Below are positions 1-9,801 of a stretch of 53,002 nt of DNA, one piece after another. The position numbers and the translations under genes are program-made. The first letter of the stretch is position 1. Every line of letters starts with the position of its first letter. The stretch lies in contig JAUXWC010000106.1 of the NCBI GenBank assembly GCA_030685025.1, positions 1 to 53,002 on the forward strand. Direction: 5' to 3'. Source of the DNA: Rhodoferax sp. (GTDB lineage Bacteria > Pseudomonadota > Gammaproteobacteria > Burkholderiales > Burkholderiaceae_C). Below the pieces are notes generated by a model that saw nothing but the letters and a program-made list of their open reading frames with translations, did not search any database and was not told where the DNA came from.

Positions 1-383
1 GCTGCGCGCCAGCGACGAGCCCAGAGAGAAGAAATGGGCTTCAGCTCGAATCACCGGGTCCGCCTCCGGCGCTCGGAACTCGCGCCCTGAGTTCCTGCCG
101 TACCAACCCCGATTTCAACCGCTCCCGGTTCGCCCGGTGCCAAATCGCACGGTCAAATGAGGCTCCCCCTTCCCGCCCTGGCGAGGGTGGGAAGGGGGTT
201 GGGGGGATAGGGGGCGAGTTCAGGCAATCGGGTATTCGGGAATCTGGCAATTGGGGCCGGTCGCCCTGGGCAGCGGGTGCGTCAATGGCCCGCTGGCGCA
301 CCCAGTTTGAATCGCACCCTCGCGACACAGGCCATGCTGCGAGCGTCGTGGGTTCGCTCGCCCCAGGGGACAGACCATGCTCG
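1..383. other. Non-coding stretch at the left edge
   Basis: I see no convincing gene here; the open frames have no ribosome site or recognisable protein. The stretch holds a strong GC-rich hairpin (listed separately) and a smaller one with arms GGAACTC/GAGTTCC at 75-81 and 89-95. Just below the stop codon of the small membrane protein, around 366-377, there is a 10-bp match (GGGACAGACC) to the dispersed palindromic repeat found elsewhere in the window, possibly a decayed copy. On the minus strand this lies downstream of the lpxC transcription unit, so part of it may act in transcript termination, but no T-tract follows the hairpin. Confidence 0.5.
165..198. repeat. Perfectly paired GC-rich palindrome
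   Basis: Arms 165-179 and 184-198 pair over 15 bp (one G-T pair) around a GGCG loop; each arm carries CCCCCTTCCC or its complement. Short palindromes of this style are common between genes in Burkholderiales. No T-run follows on either strand, so it is not a standard intrinsic terminator. It lies about 190 bp beyond the last gene of the cluster. Confidence 0.6.
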
Positions 384-560
384 CTACGCGATGCGTTCCA
401 GAATCAGCACGGCAAAAAACCCAAACGCCGCGATCAGGGTCCATTTGAGGGTGAGCAAGCCGATGCGCCGGTAACGGACTTGTCCGGTCGCGGCATAGAA
501 CGAGAACGACACCACCGCGCCGAGCAGCAGTAGGAGAATGAGCCAGCGAAACAACAACAT
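384..560 (-). CDS. Small two-helix inner-membrane protein, unknown function
   Basis: A 58-residue frame beginning MLLFRWLILLLLLGAVVSFS. It has two hydrophobic segments, about residues 2-24 and 41-55, separated by a basic loop (VRYRRIG), so both ends probably face the same side of the membrane. It lies 70 bp downstream of lpxC in the same direction and could be co-transcribed with it. Its composition and the positive loop are typical of real small membrane proteins rather than of chance frames. I do not recognise a named family. It is short enough to be missed by length cut-offs. Confidence 0.6.
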   Translation of the reverse strand: MLLFRWLILLLLLGAVVSFSFYAATGQVRYRRIGLLTLKWTLIAAFGFFAVLILERIA

Positions 561-630
561 AAGACTTTTCGGGGAAGATCCGAATGTAGCGACGCGCTGT
601 TCTCAACTCACCATGAACCAGGCCGTGCCG

Positions 631-1554
631 CTACCAGGCGCGCGCCAGTTGCGCAAAACCCTTGGGTGCCTGCTGCTCGTCCTCGAAGCTCACGATCTTC
701 CAGGCCTCGGTCTGACTCAGCAGTTCGCGCACCAGCTTGTTGTTCAAGGCATGGCCGGAACGAAACGCGCTGAAACTCGCCAGCAGCGGTTTGCCCAGCA
801 TGTACAGGTCGCCCATGGCATCGAGAATCTTGTGCTTGACGAATTCGTCGTCATAACGCAAGCCGCCGGCGTTGAGGATCTTGTAGTCGTCCATCACGAT
901 GGCGTTGTCCAGGCCACCGCCCAGCCCCAGGCCGTTGACCCGCATCATCTCGACATCCTTGGTGAAGCCAAAAGTGCGCGCCCGGGCGATGTCGCGGGAA
1001 TACGAATTCACGCTCATGTCGAACGCTACCTGCTGGCCGGTCGCGTCCACCGCCGGGTGGTCAAAGTCAATCTCAAAACTCAGCCTGTAGCCGTGAAACG
1101 GCTCCAGGCGCGCCCAGCGTTCCGAAGCACCGCTACCTTCGCGCACCTCGACCGGCTTGGTCACCTGGATAAAACGACGCGGCGCATTCTGAAACACGAT
1201 GCCGGCACTTTGCAGCAGGAACACAAACGAAGCGGCAGAGCCATCCAGAATGGGCACCTCTTCGGCGGTGATGTCGACGTACAGATTGTCGATACCCAGG
1301 CCGGCGCAGGCCGACATCAGGTGCTCAACCGTGGCCACCTTGGCGCCACCATTGGCCACCGTGGTGGCCATGCGCGTATCGGAGACCGAACTGGCCACCA
1401 TCGGAATATCCACCGGCTGGGGCAAGTCAACCCGGCGAAACACGATTCCGGTGTCGGGCTGAGCCGGCCGCAAGGTCAACTCGACGCGCTGTCCGCTGTG
1501 CATGCCCACGCCAACGGCGCGGGTCAGGGATTTGAGGGTTCGTTGTTGCAGCAC
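631..1554 (-). CDS. lpxC: UDP-3-O-acyl-N-acetylglucosamine deacetylase LpxC
   Basis: Zn-dependent deacetylase for the committed step of lipid A synthesis, acting in the cytosol on UDP-3-O-acyl-GlcNAc. The 307 residues match the family length (about 305). Visible signatures are the start [17 protein letters not shown] with a zinc-binding His, and [14 protein letters not shown], which holds the second His and the Asp ligand. The late [12 protein letters not shown] supplies the catalytic His. It is the last large gene of the dcw cluster. In most relatives it follows ftsZ directly; here a dehydrogenase gene intervenes, ending 9 bp before the lpxC start, so the two are probably on one transcript. 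Confidence 0.98.
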   Translation of the reverse strand: MLQQRTLKSLTRAVGVGMHSGQRVELTLRPAQPDTGIVFRRVDLPQPVDIPMVASSVSDTRMATTVANGGAKVATVEHLMSACAGLGIDNLYVDITAEEVPILDGSAASFVFLLQSAGIVFQNAPRRFIQVTKPVEVREGSGASERWARLEPFHGYRLSFEIDFDHPAVDATGQQVAFDMSVNSYSRDIARARTFGFTKDVEMMRVNGLGLGGGLDNAIVMDDYKILNAGGLRYDDEFVKHKILDAMGDLYMLGKPLLASFSAFRSGHALNNKLVRELLSQTEAWKIVSFEDEQQAPKGFAQLARAW

Positions 1555-1563
1555 AGGCGGATT

Positions 1564-2634
1564 TTACCGAGCTGGCGCGTCGCTCTGGCCAGGCATGGAG
1601 GAAGGCAATGGAGCCACCAACTGCACAGCGTCTGCAAGGCCGCTCTGACCATCGGGCGCCAGCGTATCCCACGTGATGACGACGTTGCCGCGCTTGCGGC
1701 CAGTATCGACATAGCGGTGCGCCTCGACGATCTGCGCGACGGGGTAACGTCGATCAATCACCGGCTTGAACTTGCCCGCGCCGGCCAGTTCGGCCAGCAG
1801 GCGCACGTCCTGCGCCCGCTCGGTGGCCGGCCCGGCGATGATCTTCTTGCCGCTGCTCAGGCCCACCCAGGGAGCCTGCAGCAGTTCGGCCAGCCCGCCT
1901 AACACCAGCAGCAGGCGCCCCTTGTCCGCGAGCGAACCCTTGCAGCGCGAGAAGCCCGCCGTACCGGCGGTGTCGACGATCAATTCATAGGTTTGGCCGT
2001 TGGTCGTGAAATCCTGTTTCGCGTAGTCAATCACGTGGTCGGCACCCAGCGAGCGCACCAGCGCCGCGTTGGCGCCGCTGCACACCGCCGTCACCTCGGC
2101 GCCAAAGTGTTTGGCAAGCTGCACCGCGGCGGTACCCACGCCGCCGGAGGCACCGTTGACCAGCACGGTTTCTCCGCTTTTCAGGTTCGCGCGCCGAAAA
2201 AAGTCCAAGGCAGTGGTTCCGCCAAACGACAAAGCTGCTGCCTCCTCGAAGCTCAGACTGGCTGGCTTGAGCGCGAGGGCGCCGTCCTGCGGCATGCACT
2301 TGTACTCGGCATAACAACCCATGTGCGCGCCGTCCATGCCGAACACCTGGTCGCCTACTTTGAACTGGTTAACCTTACTACCCAACGCGACCACGGTGCC
2401 GGCCAGCTCGACACCCAGAATGGCCTGCCTGGGCTTGCGCAACCCCAACACCAAACGCGAAATCAGGCCAAAACCACGCGGCATGGTGAGGCTTCGCACG
2501 CGCCAGTCGCCAGCGGTGACGGTGCTGGCGTGTACCTTGATCAAGACCTCGTGGTCCTTCGGCGTGGGCCTTGCGACCTCCTGCCATTGCAGCACCTCGG
2601 GTGGACCGTAATGCTCATAAATGACAGCTTTCAT
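1564..2634 (-). CDS. NAD(P)-dependent alcohol dehydrogenase / quinone-oxidoreductase-like MDR protein
   Basis: Medium-chain dehydrogenase/reductase of 356 residues. The N-terminal GroES-like half starts MKAVIYEHYGPPEVLQW. A Rossmann half carries the nucleotide motif VLVNGASGGVGTAAVQLAKH. The structural-zinc cysteine cluster of classical alcohol dehydrogenases is absent, which fits the zinc-free quinone oxidoreductase/reticulon-4-interacting branch. The ATG at 2634 is chosen because GGAG lies 8 bases upstream; a GTG three codons earlier is the alternative. About 30 residues extend past the usual family end (after VVITW). The substrate is unknown. Lying between ftsZ and lpxC it should follow division-gene expression, but nothing links it to division. 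Confidence 0.9.
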   Translation of the reverse strand: MKAVIYEHYGPPEVLQWQEVARPTPKDHEVLIKVHASTVTAGDWRVRSLTMPRGFGLISRLVLGLRKPRQAILGVELAGTVVALGSKVNQFKVGDQVFGMDGAHMGCYAEYKCMPQDGALALKPASLSFEEAAALSFGGTTALDFFRRANLKSGETVLVNGASGGVGTAAVQLAKHFGAEVTAVCSGANAALVRSLGADHVIDYAKQDFTTNGQTYELIVDTAGTAGFSRCKGSLADKGRLLLVLGGLAELLQAPWVGLSSGKKIIAGPATERAQDVRLLAELAGAGKFKPVIDRRYPVAQIVEAHRYVDTGRKRGNVVITWDTLAPDGQSGLADAVQLVAPLPSSMPGQSDAPAR

Positions 2635-2718
2635 GTCTTGCACTCCACCAGGGTCGGGCCGATCACGCGCGCGCGCCCACCGGTAGCGCTACGGCCGGTG
2701 GGGGGGTGCCGTGGCCCA

Positions 2719-3954
2719 TCAATCGGCCTGCTTGCGCAGGAACGCCGGGATCTCGTAATCGTCCATGCCACCCGAGGCCAGCGCGTCGACCTTGGCGGCG
2801 GCCTGGGTGCGGTCACGGGTGCGCCAGACGCTGGGCGTGGCCATGTTGCCGTAGTCGGGCTGCGGCTGGCTGGCTGCTCCGCCGGAGCCCGTGAGTGGTC
2901 CCGACACCGAGTTGGTCAGGGTCGGTACATGGAAGGGCACGTTGTCGGTGCCGGTGCGCAGCACCTGCAGCGGCGGCGCTGTTCGACGCACACCCTGGCG
3001 CGAGAGACCGGTGGCCACCACCGTGACACGGATATCCTCACCCAGCGCGTCGTCGTAGGCGGTGCCGTAGATCACATGGGCATCGGGCGAGGCGTAGGCG
3101 CGGATGGTGTTCATCGCCAGCTTGGACTCACTCAGCTTCAAGGAACCCTTGGCCGCGGTGATCAGCACCAGCACACCCTTGGCGCCAGACAGATCGATGC
3201 CTTCGAGCAGCGGGCAGGCCACGGCCTGTTCGGCGGCAATACGGGCGCGGTCCGGGCCGCTGGCCACGGCGGTACCCATCATGGCCTTGCCGGGCTCGCC
3301 CATTACCGTGCGCACGTCTTCGAAGTCAACGTTGACGTGGCCCGGCACATTGATGATTTCGGCGATGCCGCCGACGGCGTTCTTCAGCACATCGTTGGCG
3401 TGCGCAAAAGCCTCGTCCTGGGTGATGTCGTCGCCCAGCACTTCGAGCAGCTTTTCGTTGAGCACCACGATCAGCGAATCAACGTTGGCTTCCAGCTCGG
3501 TCAGGCCGTTGTCGGCGTTGGTCATGCGTCGACCGCCTTCCCAGTCAAAAGGCTTGGTCACCACGCCGACGGTCAGGATGCCCATTTCCTTGGCGATGCG
3601 GGCGATCACCGGCGCCGCGCCGGTGCCGGTGCCGCCGCCCATGCCCGCCGTGATGAACAGCATGTGGGCCCCGTCGATGGCCGCGCGGATGTCCTCGGCG
3701 GCGAGCTCGGCCGATTCACGGCCTTTGTCGGGCTTGCTGCCCGCGCCCAGTCCGCTGGTGCCGAGCTGGATGGTGCGGTGCGCCACACTGCGGCTAAGTG
3801 CCTGGGCGTCGGTGTTGGCGCAGATGAACTCGACGCCCTGGACCGAGCAACCAATCATGTGCCCGACGGCATTACCGCCCCCACCTCCCACGCCGATCAC
3901 CTTGATCTGCGTGCCCTGGTTGAACGCTTCTTCTTCAATCATTTCGATAGGCAT
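2719..3954 (-). CDS. ftsZ: Cell division protein FtsZ
   Basis: Tubulin-like GTPase that polymerises into the Z-ring. It has 411 residues, slightly longer than the E. coli protein because of a longer C-terminal linker. The GTP-binding G-box GGGTGTG is at residues 106-112, and the synergy loop NVDFEDVRT is intact. After an Ala/Gly/Gln-rich linker the conserved C-terminal peptide DDYEIPAFLRKQAD, which binds FtsA and ZipA, is present. Ribosome site AGGAG at 3961-3965. It is preceded by 224 bp of non-coding DNA after ftsA, the longest gap inside the cluster, which suggests its own promoter. Confidence 0.99.
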   Translation of the reverse strand: MPIEMIEEEAFNQGTQIKVIGVGGGGGNAVGHMIGCSVQGVEFICANTDAQALSRSVAHRTIQLGTSGLGAGSKPDKGRESAELAAEDIRAAIDGAHMLFITAGMGGGTGTGAAPVIARIAKEMGILTVGVVTKPFDWEGGRRMTNADNGLTELEANVDSLIVVLNEKLLEVLGDDITQDEAFAHANDVLKNAVGGIAEIINVPGHVNVDFEDVRTVMGEPGKAMMGTAVASGPDRARIAAEQAVACPLLEGIDLSGAKGVLVLITAAKGSLKLSESKLAMNTIRAYASPDAHVIYGTAYDDALGEDIRVTVVATGLSRQGVRRTAPPLQVLRTGTDNVPFHVPTLTNSVSGPLTGSGGAASQPQPDYGNMATPSVWRTRDRTQAAAKVDALASGGMDDYEIPAFLRKQAD

Positions 3955-4178
3955 TTTTCTCTCCTGAAGTACAAAAATCTTTAACAGTTGCCGAAAGTTG
4001 TTCTGTTGCCACGGACCCCGTCATGAAGGGGGATCGGTGCACCGCCATCGCCAGTGCGGACTTCCCCGCGCCAGCCACAGGCGGTGCCATTGCCGCCGTA
4101 TCGCACTTGGCCGGGCGCACGGCTCCAAGCGACTGCAGACAGTCGCATTGGCGAAGCGTGGGCGCCAGGCGGAGTTCA
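3955..4178 (-). promoter_or_regulatory. ftsA-ftsZ gap, probable ftsZ leader and promoter region
   Basis: A 224-bp gap without a gene, in a cluster where most neighbours overlap or nearly touch. The ftsZ-proximal end (about 3961-4005) is AT-richer than its surroundings and includes the ribosome site. In many proteobacteria ftsZ has extra promoters just upstream. I cannot identify -35/-10 boxes with confidence. Confidence 0.3.
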
Positions 4179-5408
4179 TCAGAAGTTCCCCACAAACCAG
4201 TCCTTGAGCTGACCAAAAGCAGTCTTCATGGAGCCATTCTTCTGCGCCACCTTCAGGCCACGCATGCGGGCATACCGTGCCTCTTCCAGCAGACCCATCA
4301 CCGTGGCCGCCCGCGGCTGCGCCACCATGTCCGACAGCCCGCCGGAATACTTGGGCAGGCCCCGACGGACCGGTTTAAGAAAGATGTCCTCGCCCAACTC
4401 GACCATGCCCGGCATCACACAACTGCCGCCGGTCAGCACCACGCCGGAAGACATCACTTCTTCATAACCCGAGTTGCGCATCACCTGGTGCACCAAGGAA
4501 AAGATCTCCTCGATGCGCGGCTCGATCACGCCGGCCAGGGCCTGGCGGCTCAGCAACCGGGGGCCGCGGTCGCCCAGGCCGGGCACTTCGACCTGGGTCT
4601 CGGGGTCGGCCAGCAACTGCTTGGCGCAACCGTGCTCAACCTTGATGTCTTCCGCGTCCTTGGTCGGCGTGCGCAGCGCCATCGCGATGTCGCTGGTGAT
4701 CAGGTCGCCGGCAATCGGAATCACCGCGGTATGACGGATCGCACCGTTGGTGAAGATCGCCACATCGGTGGTGCCCGCGCCGATGTCGATCAGCGCCACG
4801 CCCAGTTCGCGCTCGTCCTGCGTCAGCACCGCCAGGCTGGAGGCCAGCGGGTTGAGCATGAGCTGCTCCACCTCCAGGCCGCAACGGCGCACGCATTTGA
4901 TGATGTTCTCGGCCGCCGTCTGCGCGCCGGTCACGATGTGCACCTTGGCTTCCAGGCGCAGGCCGCTCATGCCGATCGGCTCTTTCACATCCTGGCCGTC
5001 GATGATGAACTCCTGCGGCTCCACCAGCAGCAGGCGCTGGTCGGTCGAGATGTTGATGGCCTTGGCGGTCTCGACCACGCGCGCCACGTCCGCCTGGGTC
5101 ACCTCGCGGTCCTTCACCGCCACCATGCCGCTGGAGTTGATGCCGCGAATGTGGCTGCCGGTGATACCGGTGAAGACGCGCTGGATCTTGCAGTCGGCCA
5201 TCAGCTCGGCTTCTTTCAGCGCCTGCTGGATGCTGTGCACCGTGGCTTCGATGTTGACCACCACGCCGCGCTTGAGGCCATTGCTGGGCGCCACGCCCAG
5301 TCCAGCGAGCTTGAGTTCCCCGCCGGGCAGCACTTCAGCCACCACCACCATCACCTTGGCGGTGCCGATGTCCAGTCCGACGACCAGGTCCTTGTATTCT
5401 TTTGCCAT
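4179..5408 (-). CDS. ftsA: Cell division protein FtsA
   Basis: Actin-like ATPase that anchors FtsZ filaments to the inner membrane. It is 409 residues from MAKEYKDLVVGLDIGTAKV; this ATG at 5408 gives the family N-terminus, and upstream in-frame codons overlap ftsQ. The phosphate-1 motif VGLDIGTAKV, the phosphate-2 region IDIGAGTTDVAIF and the adenosine motif VLTGGSCVMPG are present. The C-terminal end QLKDWFVGNF resembles the amphipathic membrane-targeting helix. It lies between ftsQ (25 bp upstream) and ftsZ, the standard order. Confidence 0.98.
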   Translation of the reverse strand: MAKEYKDLVVGLDIGTAKVMVVVAEVLPGGELKLAGLGVAPSNGLKRGVVVNIEATVHSIQQALKEAELMADCKIQRVFTGITGSHIRGINSSGMVAVKDREVTQADVARVVETAKAINISTDQRLLLVEPQEFIIDGQDVKEPIGMSGLRLEAKVHIVTGAQTAAENIIKCVRRCGLEVEQLMLNPLASSLAVLTQDERELGVALIDIGAGTTDVAIFTNGAIRHTAVIPIAGDLITSDIAMALRTPTKDAEDIKVEHGCAKQLLADPETQVEVPGLGDRGPRLLSRQALAGVIEPRIEEIFSLVHQVMRNSGYEEVMSSGVVLTGGSCVMPGMVELGEDIFLKPVRRGLPKYSGGLSDMVAQPRAATVMGLLEEARYARMRGLKVAQKNGSMKTAFGQLKDWFVGNF

Positions 5409-5433
5409 ATGTTTGCCTGAGTGTTCAGTTCCG

Positions 5434-6219
5434 CTATTTCTTCTTTGCGTCGAGCGTGTGCGTGGTGACGCCCGCCAAGCGAATGGCATACCCATCGGGA
5501 TGGCGCAGATCGGCCGTCTCGACGGCCTGCGGCGTGCGTCCGTAGCGCCCTGCCACCTGGGTCACCGTCTTGAGCAAGCGTTGCACACGCGCCTGGATCT
5601 CCGGCGCACTGCCCCGCCCCAGTTCCAGCGTGGCGCCGGTGTCCAGCCGCGCGCGCCAGCTACCCTGCCCGGTCAGGTCGAGCTGCTCCAGCGGCAGGTC
5701 GGTGGCCTCAAACAGCGGCTGCAGGGTCTGGTACATCGCCAGCACGACGGCGCCCTGCCCCTCAGGGCCGCTCAGCCGGGGCAAGGCGTCTTGCTCCACA
5801 TCGCCGACGTTGGCTTCGAACACCTCACCGAAGCTATTGACCAGGGTGGAGTCCCCCTCGGCGCCCCAATAGGCCACCGCCTGGTGTTCCTGCAGCTCCA
5901 CGCGCAGGCGGTTGGGAAACTCGCGGCGCACCAGCGCGTGGCGCACCCAGGGCACCGCCTCGAACGCCGAGCGCGCGCGCGCCAGGTCGAGCGTGAAGAA
6001 GGTGCCCGACAAGCGTGGCGCCACGTTGGCGCGCAAAGTCACCGCATTGTTGTGCGCCACATCGCCCAGCACGGTGATGCCGCGAATCGCGAAGAACGGG
6101 TGCCGCAGCACCGAGGCCAACACCATCCCGAGCAGCGCCAGCACGAACACCACGAACAGCGCGGATGCGCTCATGTTCATGAGTCGAATGTCCAGCGGGA
6201 TGGCTTGGGCGTCGTTCAT
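5434..6219 (-). CDS. ftsQ: Cell division protein FtsQ
   Basis: Bitopic division protein that recruits the FtsB/FtsL complex. Of 261 residues, a short cytoplasmic N-terminus is followed by one membrane helix (about residues 18-38, [19 protein letters not shown]). A periplasmic POTRA domain starts near [20 protein letters not shown], then comes the FtsQ beta domain with [20 protein letters not shown]. The start ATG overlaps the ddl stop by 4 bp, indicating translational coupling. Length and order ddl-ftsQ-ftsA are as expected. Confidence 0.97.
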   Translation of the reverse strand: MNDAQAIPLDIRLMNMSASALFVVFVLALLGMVLASVLRHPFFAIRGITVLGDVAHNNAVTLRANVAPRLSGTFFTLDLARARSAFEAVPWVRHALVRREFPNRLRVELQEHQAVAYWGAEGDSTLVNSFGEVFEANVGDVEQDALPRLSGPEGQGAVVLAMYQTLQPLFEATDLPLEQLDLTGQGSWRARLDTGATLELGRGSAPEIQARVQRLLKTVTQVAGRYGRTPQAVETADLRHPDGYAIRLAGVTTHTLDAKKK

Positions 6220-7295
6220 GCTGATATCGAACCCGGGTCAGGCACAGAAGGCCCGGCTGGATAGTCCAACGCGGCCAGTCGCAGCAATTCAATACACAAG
6301 TCGGGATAGCTGATGCCGGCCGCCCTGGCCGACATCGGCACCAACGAGTGGCCGGTCATGCCGGGGGAGGTATTGATCTCCAGCAGGTAGGGCTTGCGCG
6401 TGTGGGCATCGATCATCACGTCGGCCCGCGCCCAACCCCGGCAGCCCAGCACCCGATAGGCCTTGAGCACCATCGCCTGGATGGCCGGTTCCTCACCCTC
6501 GGGCAGCCCACACGGCACGAGGTACTGGGTGTCGTTGGTGAAGTACTTGTTCTGGTAGTCGTAGTTGCCCTCGGGCGCCACAATGCGGATCACCGGCAAG
6601 GCGTGTGCGCCCTCGCCGCTGCCCAGCACCGGGCAGGTGACTTCATCGCCGCTGATGAATTGCTCGCACAACACATCCGCATCCAGCGCGGCGGCCTGCT
6701 CAACTGCGTGGGCCATCTCGGAATAACCCGCCACCTTGGCAACACCGATGGATGAGCCCTCGCGAGCGGGCTTGACGATCACGGGCAAGCCCAGCTCATC
6801 CGGGATCGCGATCACCTGGCGACGGGTATAGGTTCCACGGCGCAGCAAGTGGTACTTGGGGGTGGGCAGGCCCTCGGCCAACCAGACCCGCTTGGTCATG
6901 ATCTTGTCGATGGCAATACTCGACGCCATCACGCCCGAGCCGGTGTAGGGAATGCCCAGCAATTCCAGGGCGCCCTGCACCGTGCCGTCCTCACCAAAAC
7001 GCCCATGCAGAGCGATGAAGCAGCGCTCAAAACCCTCACGCTTGAGTTCGCTCAGATCGCGCTCGGCCGGATCAAAGGCGTGGGCGTCGACGCCCTTGGA
7101 CAACAGCGCCTGCAGTACACCCTGCCCCGACATCAAGGATATCTCGCGCTCCGCCGAGACGCCCCCCATCAGCACCGCGACTTTCCCGAATGTGGCCCCC
7201 ACGCTTGTCACTTCGTGTACTGCGCTGCCCCCCAAGGGGGCTGTGCTTGCTTGGGGCGGCCCTGCGCGGCGCACTGTGGCCTTTGCTTGACTCAT
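6216..7295 (-). CDS. ddl: D-alanine--D-alanine ligase
   Basis: ATP-grasp enzyme making D-Ala-D-Ala for MurF. The core starts at [20 protein letters not shown]; later come [11 protein letters not shown] (ATP-grasp lysine) and [14 protein letters not shown] (metal-binding end). At 359 residues it is longer than the usual 305-320 because of about 35 extra N-terminal residues. Most of these ([15 protein letters not shown] onward) are encoded by a 76-bp repeat, related to one inside murD. The start codon still overlaps the murC stop by 4 bp, so the repeat appears to have inserted just inside the gene. The extra segment should be disordered and tolerated. Confidence 0.97.
   Translation of the reverse strand: MSQAKATVRRAGPPQASTAPLGGSAVHEVTSVGATFGKVAVLMGGVSAEREISLMSGQGVLQALLSKGVDAHAFDPAERDLSELKREGFERCFIALHGRFGEDGTVQGALELLGIPYTGSGVMASSIAIDKIMTKRVWLAEGLPTPKYHLLRRGTYTRRQVIAIPDELGLPVIVKPAREGSSIGVAKVAGYSEMAHAVEQAAALDADVLCEQFISGDEVTCPVLGSGEGAHALPVIRIVAPEGNYDYQNKYFTNDTQYLVPCGLPEGEEPAIQAMVLKAYRVLGCRGWARADVMIDAHTRKPYLLEINTSPGMTGHSLVPMSARAAGISYPDLCIELLRLAALDYPAGPSVPDPGSISA
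7195..7270. repeat. 76-bp repeat copy A, within the 5' end of ddl
   Basis: This is about three-quarters identical over 76 bp, without gaps, to copy B at 11847-11922. Shared blocks include GCCCCCACGCTTG, CTGCGCTGCCCCCC and CTTGGGGCGGCCC. The element contains inverted CCCCAAG/CTTGGGG segments. Read on the minus strand it encodes a Gly/Ala/Pro/Ser-rich stretch without stops, and it is part of the ddl reading frame. Confidence 0.85.
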
Positions 7296-8725
7296 GAGGA
7301 TTGTCCCGTTTGCATAGCGTGCTCTGAATTCCGGAGCATCTCAACCAGTTTCCCCGGCACCGTGCCGATCGAACCAGCGCCCATGCACAGCAGCACGTCG
7401 TTGGCGCGAAGGTTGTCCACGATCGCCTGCGGCAACTCGGCAATATCGTCCACAAACACCGGCTCCACCTTGCCCCCGACGCGCACGGCGCGGCTCAGGC
7501 TTCGCCCGTCGGCCGCGACGATGGGCGCCTCACCGGCCGCGTAGACCTCGGTCAGCAGCACTGCGTCAGCCTGACCAATGACCTTGACGAAGTCTTCGAA
7601 ACAGTCTCGGGTGCGGGTAAACCGGTGCGGCTGGAAGGCCAGCACCAGTCGCCGGTCCGGAAATGCACCACGCGCCGCCGCCAGCGTGGCGGCCATTTCA
7701 ACCGGGTGATGCCCATAGTCGTCAATCACCGTGAAGGCGCCGCCATCCTTGGCCGGCAGTTCGCCGTAGCTCTGGAAGCGTCGCCCCACGCCATGGAACT
7801 CCGCCAGCGCCTTGAGCACGGCGGCATCAGCCAAGTTGAGCTCAGTCGCCACCGCGATGGCGGACAGCGCGTTGAGCACGTTGTGCCGCCCAGCCAGGTT
7901 CAGCACCACCTCAAGGTCGGGCAAGACCACCCCGTTGCGTCGTAGCACCGTGAAGTGCATCTGCGCACCCACCGCCCGGACGTTGACGGCACGCACCTCG
8001 GCCTGCTCATTGAAGCCATAACTGGTCACCGGGCAGGTCACGTGCTGCACGATGTCGCTCACCGCCGGGTCGTCGGTGCACAGAATGGCGGTGCCATAGA
8101 AGGGCATGCGGTGCAAGAAGTCGACAAAGGCACCCTTGAGCCGGCCAAAGTCATGGCCATAGGTTTCCATGTGGTCGGCATCGATGTTGGTCACCACCGC
8201 CATCACCGGCGAGAGGTTCAGGAAGGACGCATCCGACTCATCCGCCTCCACCACGATGTAGTCGCCCTGCCCCAGGCGGGCGTTGGCGCCTACACGGTTC
8301 AGCCGTCCGCCGATCACAAAGGTCGGGTCCAGCCCGGCCTCGGCCAGAACACTGGCCACCAGGCTGGTGGTGGTGGTCTTGCCGTGGGTGCCGGCAATCG
8401 CGATGCCCTGCTTGAGGCGCATCAGTTCGGCCAGCATCAGGGCGCGCGGCACCACCGGAATGCGCCGCTCGCGTGCTGCCAGCACCTCCGGGTTGCTGGC
8501 TTGCACGGCGGTGGAAGTCACCACCGCATCGGCGCCCGCGACATGGCGGGCGTCGTGGCCGACAAAAGTCTGAATGCCCAGCGCCGCCAGCCGCTTGAGC
8601 GTGGCGCTGTCTGCCAGGTCCGAACCGGAAATGACGTAGCCAAGGTTGAGCAGCACCTCGGCAATGCCGGACATGCCCGAGCCGCCGACCCCGACGAAGT
8701 GAATGTGACGAATAGCGTGTTTCAT
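7292..8725 (-). CDS. murC: UDP-N-acetylmuramate--L-alanine ligase MurC
   Basis: Adds L-Ala to UDP-MurNAc in the cytosol. It has 477 residues. The N-terminal UDP-binding Rossmann motif is [17 protein letters not shown], the ATP-binding P-loop is [13 protein letters not shown], and [10 protein letters not shown] is the typical MurC signature in the C-terminal domain. It overlaps murG upstream by 4 bp and ddl downstream by 4 bp. Its position between murG and ddl is canonical for gamma- and betaproteobacterial dcw clusters. Confidence 0.99.
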   Translation of the reverse strand: MKHAIRHIHFVGVGGSGMSGIAEVLLNLGYVISGSDLADSATLKRLAALGIQTFVGHDARHVAGADAVVTSTAVQASNPEVLAARERRIPVVPRALMLAELMRLKQGIAIAGTHGKTTTTSLVASVLAEAGLDPTFVIGGRLNRVGANARLGQGDYIVVEADESDASFLNLSPVMAVVTNIDADHMETYGHDFGRLKGAFVDFLHRMPFYGTAILCTDDPAVSDIVQHVTCPVTSYGFNEQAEVRAVNVRAVGAQMHFTVLRRNGVVLPDLEVVLNLAGRHNVLNALSAIAVATELNLADAAVLKALAEFHGVGRRFQSYGELPAKDGGAFTVIDDYGHHPVEMAATLAAARGAFPDRRLVLAFQPHRFTRTRDCFEDFVKVIGQADAVLLTEVYAAGEAPIVAADGRSLSRAVRVGGKVEPVFVDDIAELPQAIVDNLRANDVLLCMGAGSIGTVPGKLVEMLRNSEHAMQTGQSS

Positions 8726-9801
8726 GCAGTCAACTCCTCACACGCGGCGACGATTTGCTCGGTGGCCGTTGTTTTTTCAAGCGATTTGGCCCGTAGGGCG
8801 TATTCCAGAAGGATAGTTCGCTCTGTTTTTTGTAGCATTTTGGCGAGACTCTCTGGGCTCAGCTCGGATTGCGGCACCAGCCAAGCCGCGCCCTGGTCGA
8901 CCAGGAATCGTGCGTTGTGGGTCTGGTGGTCATCCACGGCTGAAGGGAACGGCACCAGCACCGCCGCAGCGCCCACTGCCGCCAGTTCGGTCACCGTGCT
9001 GGCGCCGGCGCGGCAGATCACCAGATCGGCATCGGCAAAGGCCTGCGCGGTGTCGTCGATGAACGGCGTCAACTCCGCCAGCACGCCGGCGGCGGTGTAG
9101 TTGCCACGCAGTTCATCAATCTGCTTGGCGCCACTCTGGTGGACCACCTGCGGGCGCTGGTCCTTCGGGATCAGCGCCAGGGCGCGTGGCACGATGTTGT
9201 TGAGCGAGCGCGCACCCAGACTGCCCCCGACCACCAGCAGGCGCAGCGCTCCGCTGCGCCCGGCAAAGCGTTCGGCTGGGCCGGGCCGATCCAGGAAGGC
9301 CCGCCGCAAGGGATTGCCCACCCATTGCGCACGCTTGAGCACGTCGGGGAAGGCCGTGAAGACGCGATCCGCCATGCTCGCCAGCACCCGGTTGGCCAGA
9401 CCGGCCACCGAATTCTGCTCATGCAACACCAAGGGTTTGGCCAACCAGACACTCATCAGCCCGGCCGGAAACGTGATGTAGCCGCCCAGGCCCACCACTA
9501 CATCGGGCTTGACCCGGCGCAGCACCTTCAGGCTCTGCCAGAAGGCGCGCAAGAGTCGCGTGGGCAGTAGCGCCAGAGTGAGCAAGCCCTTGCCCCGCAC
9601 ACCGCTGAAGTCGAGCGCTTCGAAGGCGAACCCTTGTTTGGGCACGAGCTGGCTCTCCATGCTGGGGTTGGCCGACGTACCTTTGCCGCCGAGCCAGTGC
9701 ACACGCCAACCCCGCTCACGCAAGGCTATCGCCACTGCCAGACCAGGGAAGATATGGCCGCCGGTTCCGCCCGCCATGATCAAAACACAGCGCGCTGTCA
9801 T
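8722..9801 (-). CDS. murG: Undecaprenyldiphospho-muramoylpentapeptide N-acetylglucosaminyltransferase MurG
   Basis: GT28 glycosyltransferase on the inner face of the membrane; it converts lipid I to lipid II. The 359 residues start [20 protein letters not shown], with the glycine-rich loop GGTGGH. The second domain has [16 protein letters not shown] and the donor-binding [14 protein letters not shown]. The ATG at 9801 overlaps the ftsW stop by 4 bp; in-frame sequence further upstream lies inside ftsW and is not conserved-looking. It overlaps murC downstream. Confidence 0.98.
   Translation of the reverse strand: MTARCVLIMAGGTGGHIFPGLAVAIALRERGWRVHWLGGKGTSANPSMESQLVPKQGFAFEALDFSGVRGKGLLTLALLPTRLLRAFWQSLKVLRRVKPDVVVGLGGYITFPAGLMSVWLAKPLVLHEQNSVAGLANRVLASMADRVFTAFPDVLKRAQWVGNPLRRAFLDRPGPAERFAGRSGALRLLVVGGSLGARSLNNIVPRALALIPKDQRPQVVHQSGAKQIDELRGNYTAAGVLAELTPFIDDTAQAFADADLVICRAGASTVTELAAVGAAAVLVPFPSAVDDHQTHNARFLVDQGAAWLVPQSELSPESLAKMLQKTERTILLEYALRAKSLEKTTATEQIVAACEELTA

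Noticed and set aside
538-1902. Long plus-strand open frame opposite lpxC
   Set aside because: His/Gln/Arg-rich translation without domains, exactly antisense to well-conserved lpxC and the dehydrogenase; a GC-rich shadow frame.
1993-3984. 663-codon plus-strand frame opposite ftsZ
   Set aside because: Antisense to ftsZ, composition of a shadow frame, no ribosome site or recognisable motif.
7190-7295. Signal or targeting peptide at the Ddl N-terminus
   Set aside because: The extra residues are hydrophilic Gly/Ala/Pro/Ser-rich and derive from the 76-bp repeat; no hydrophobic core or twin-Arg motif context.
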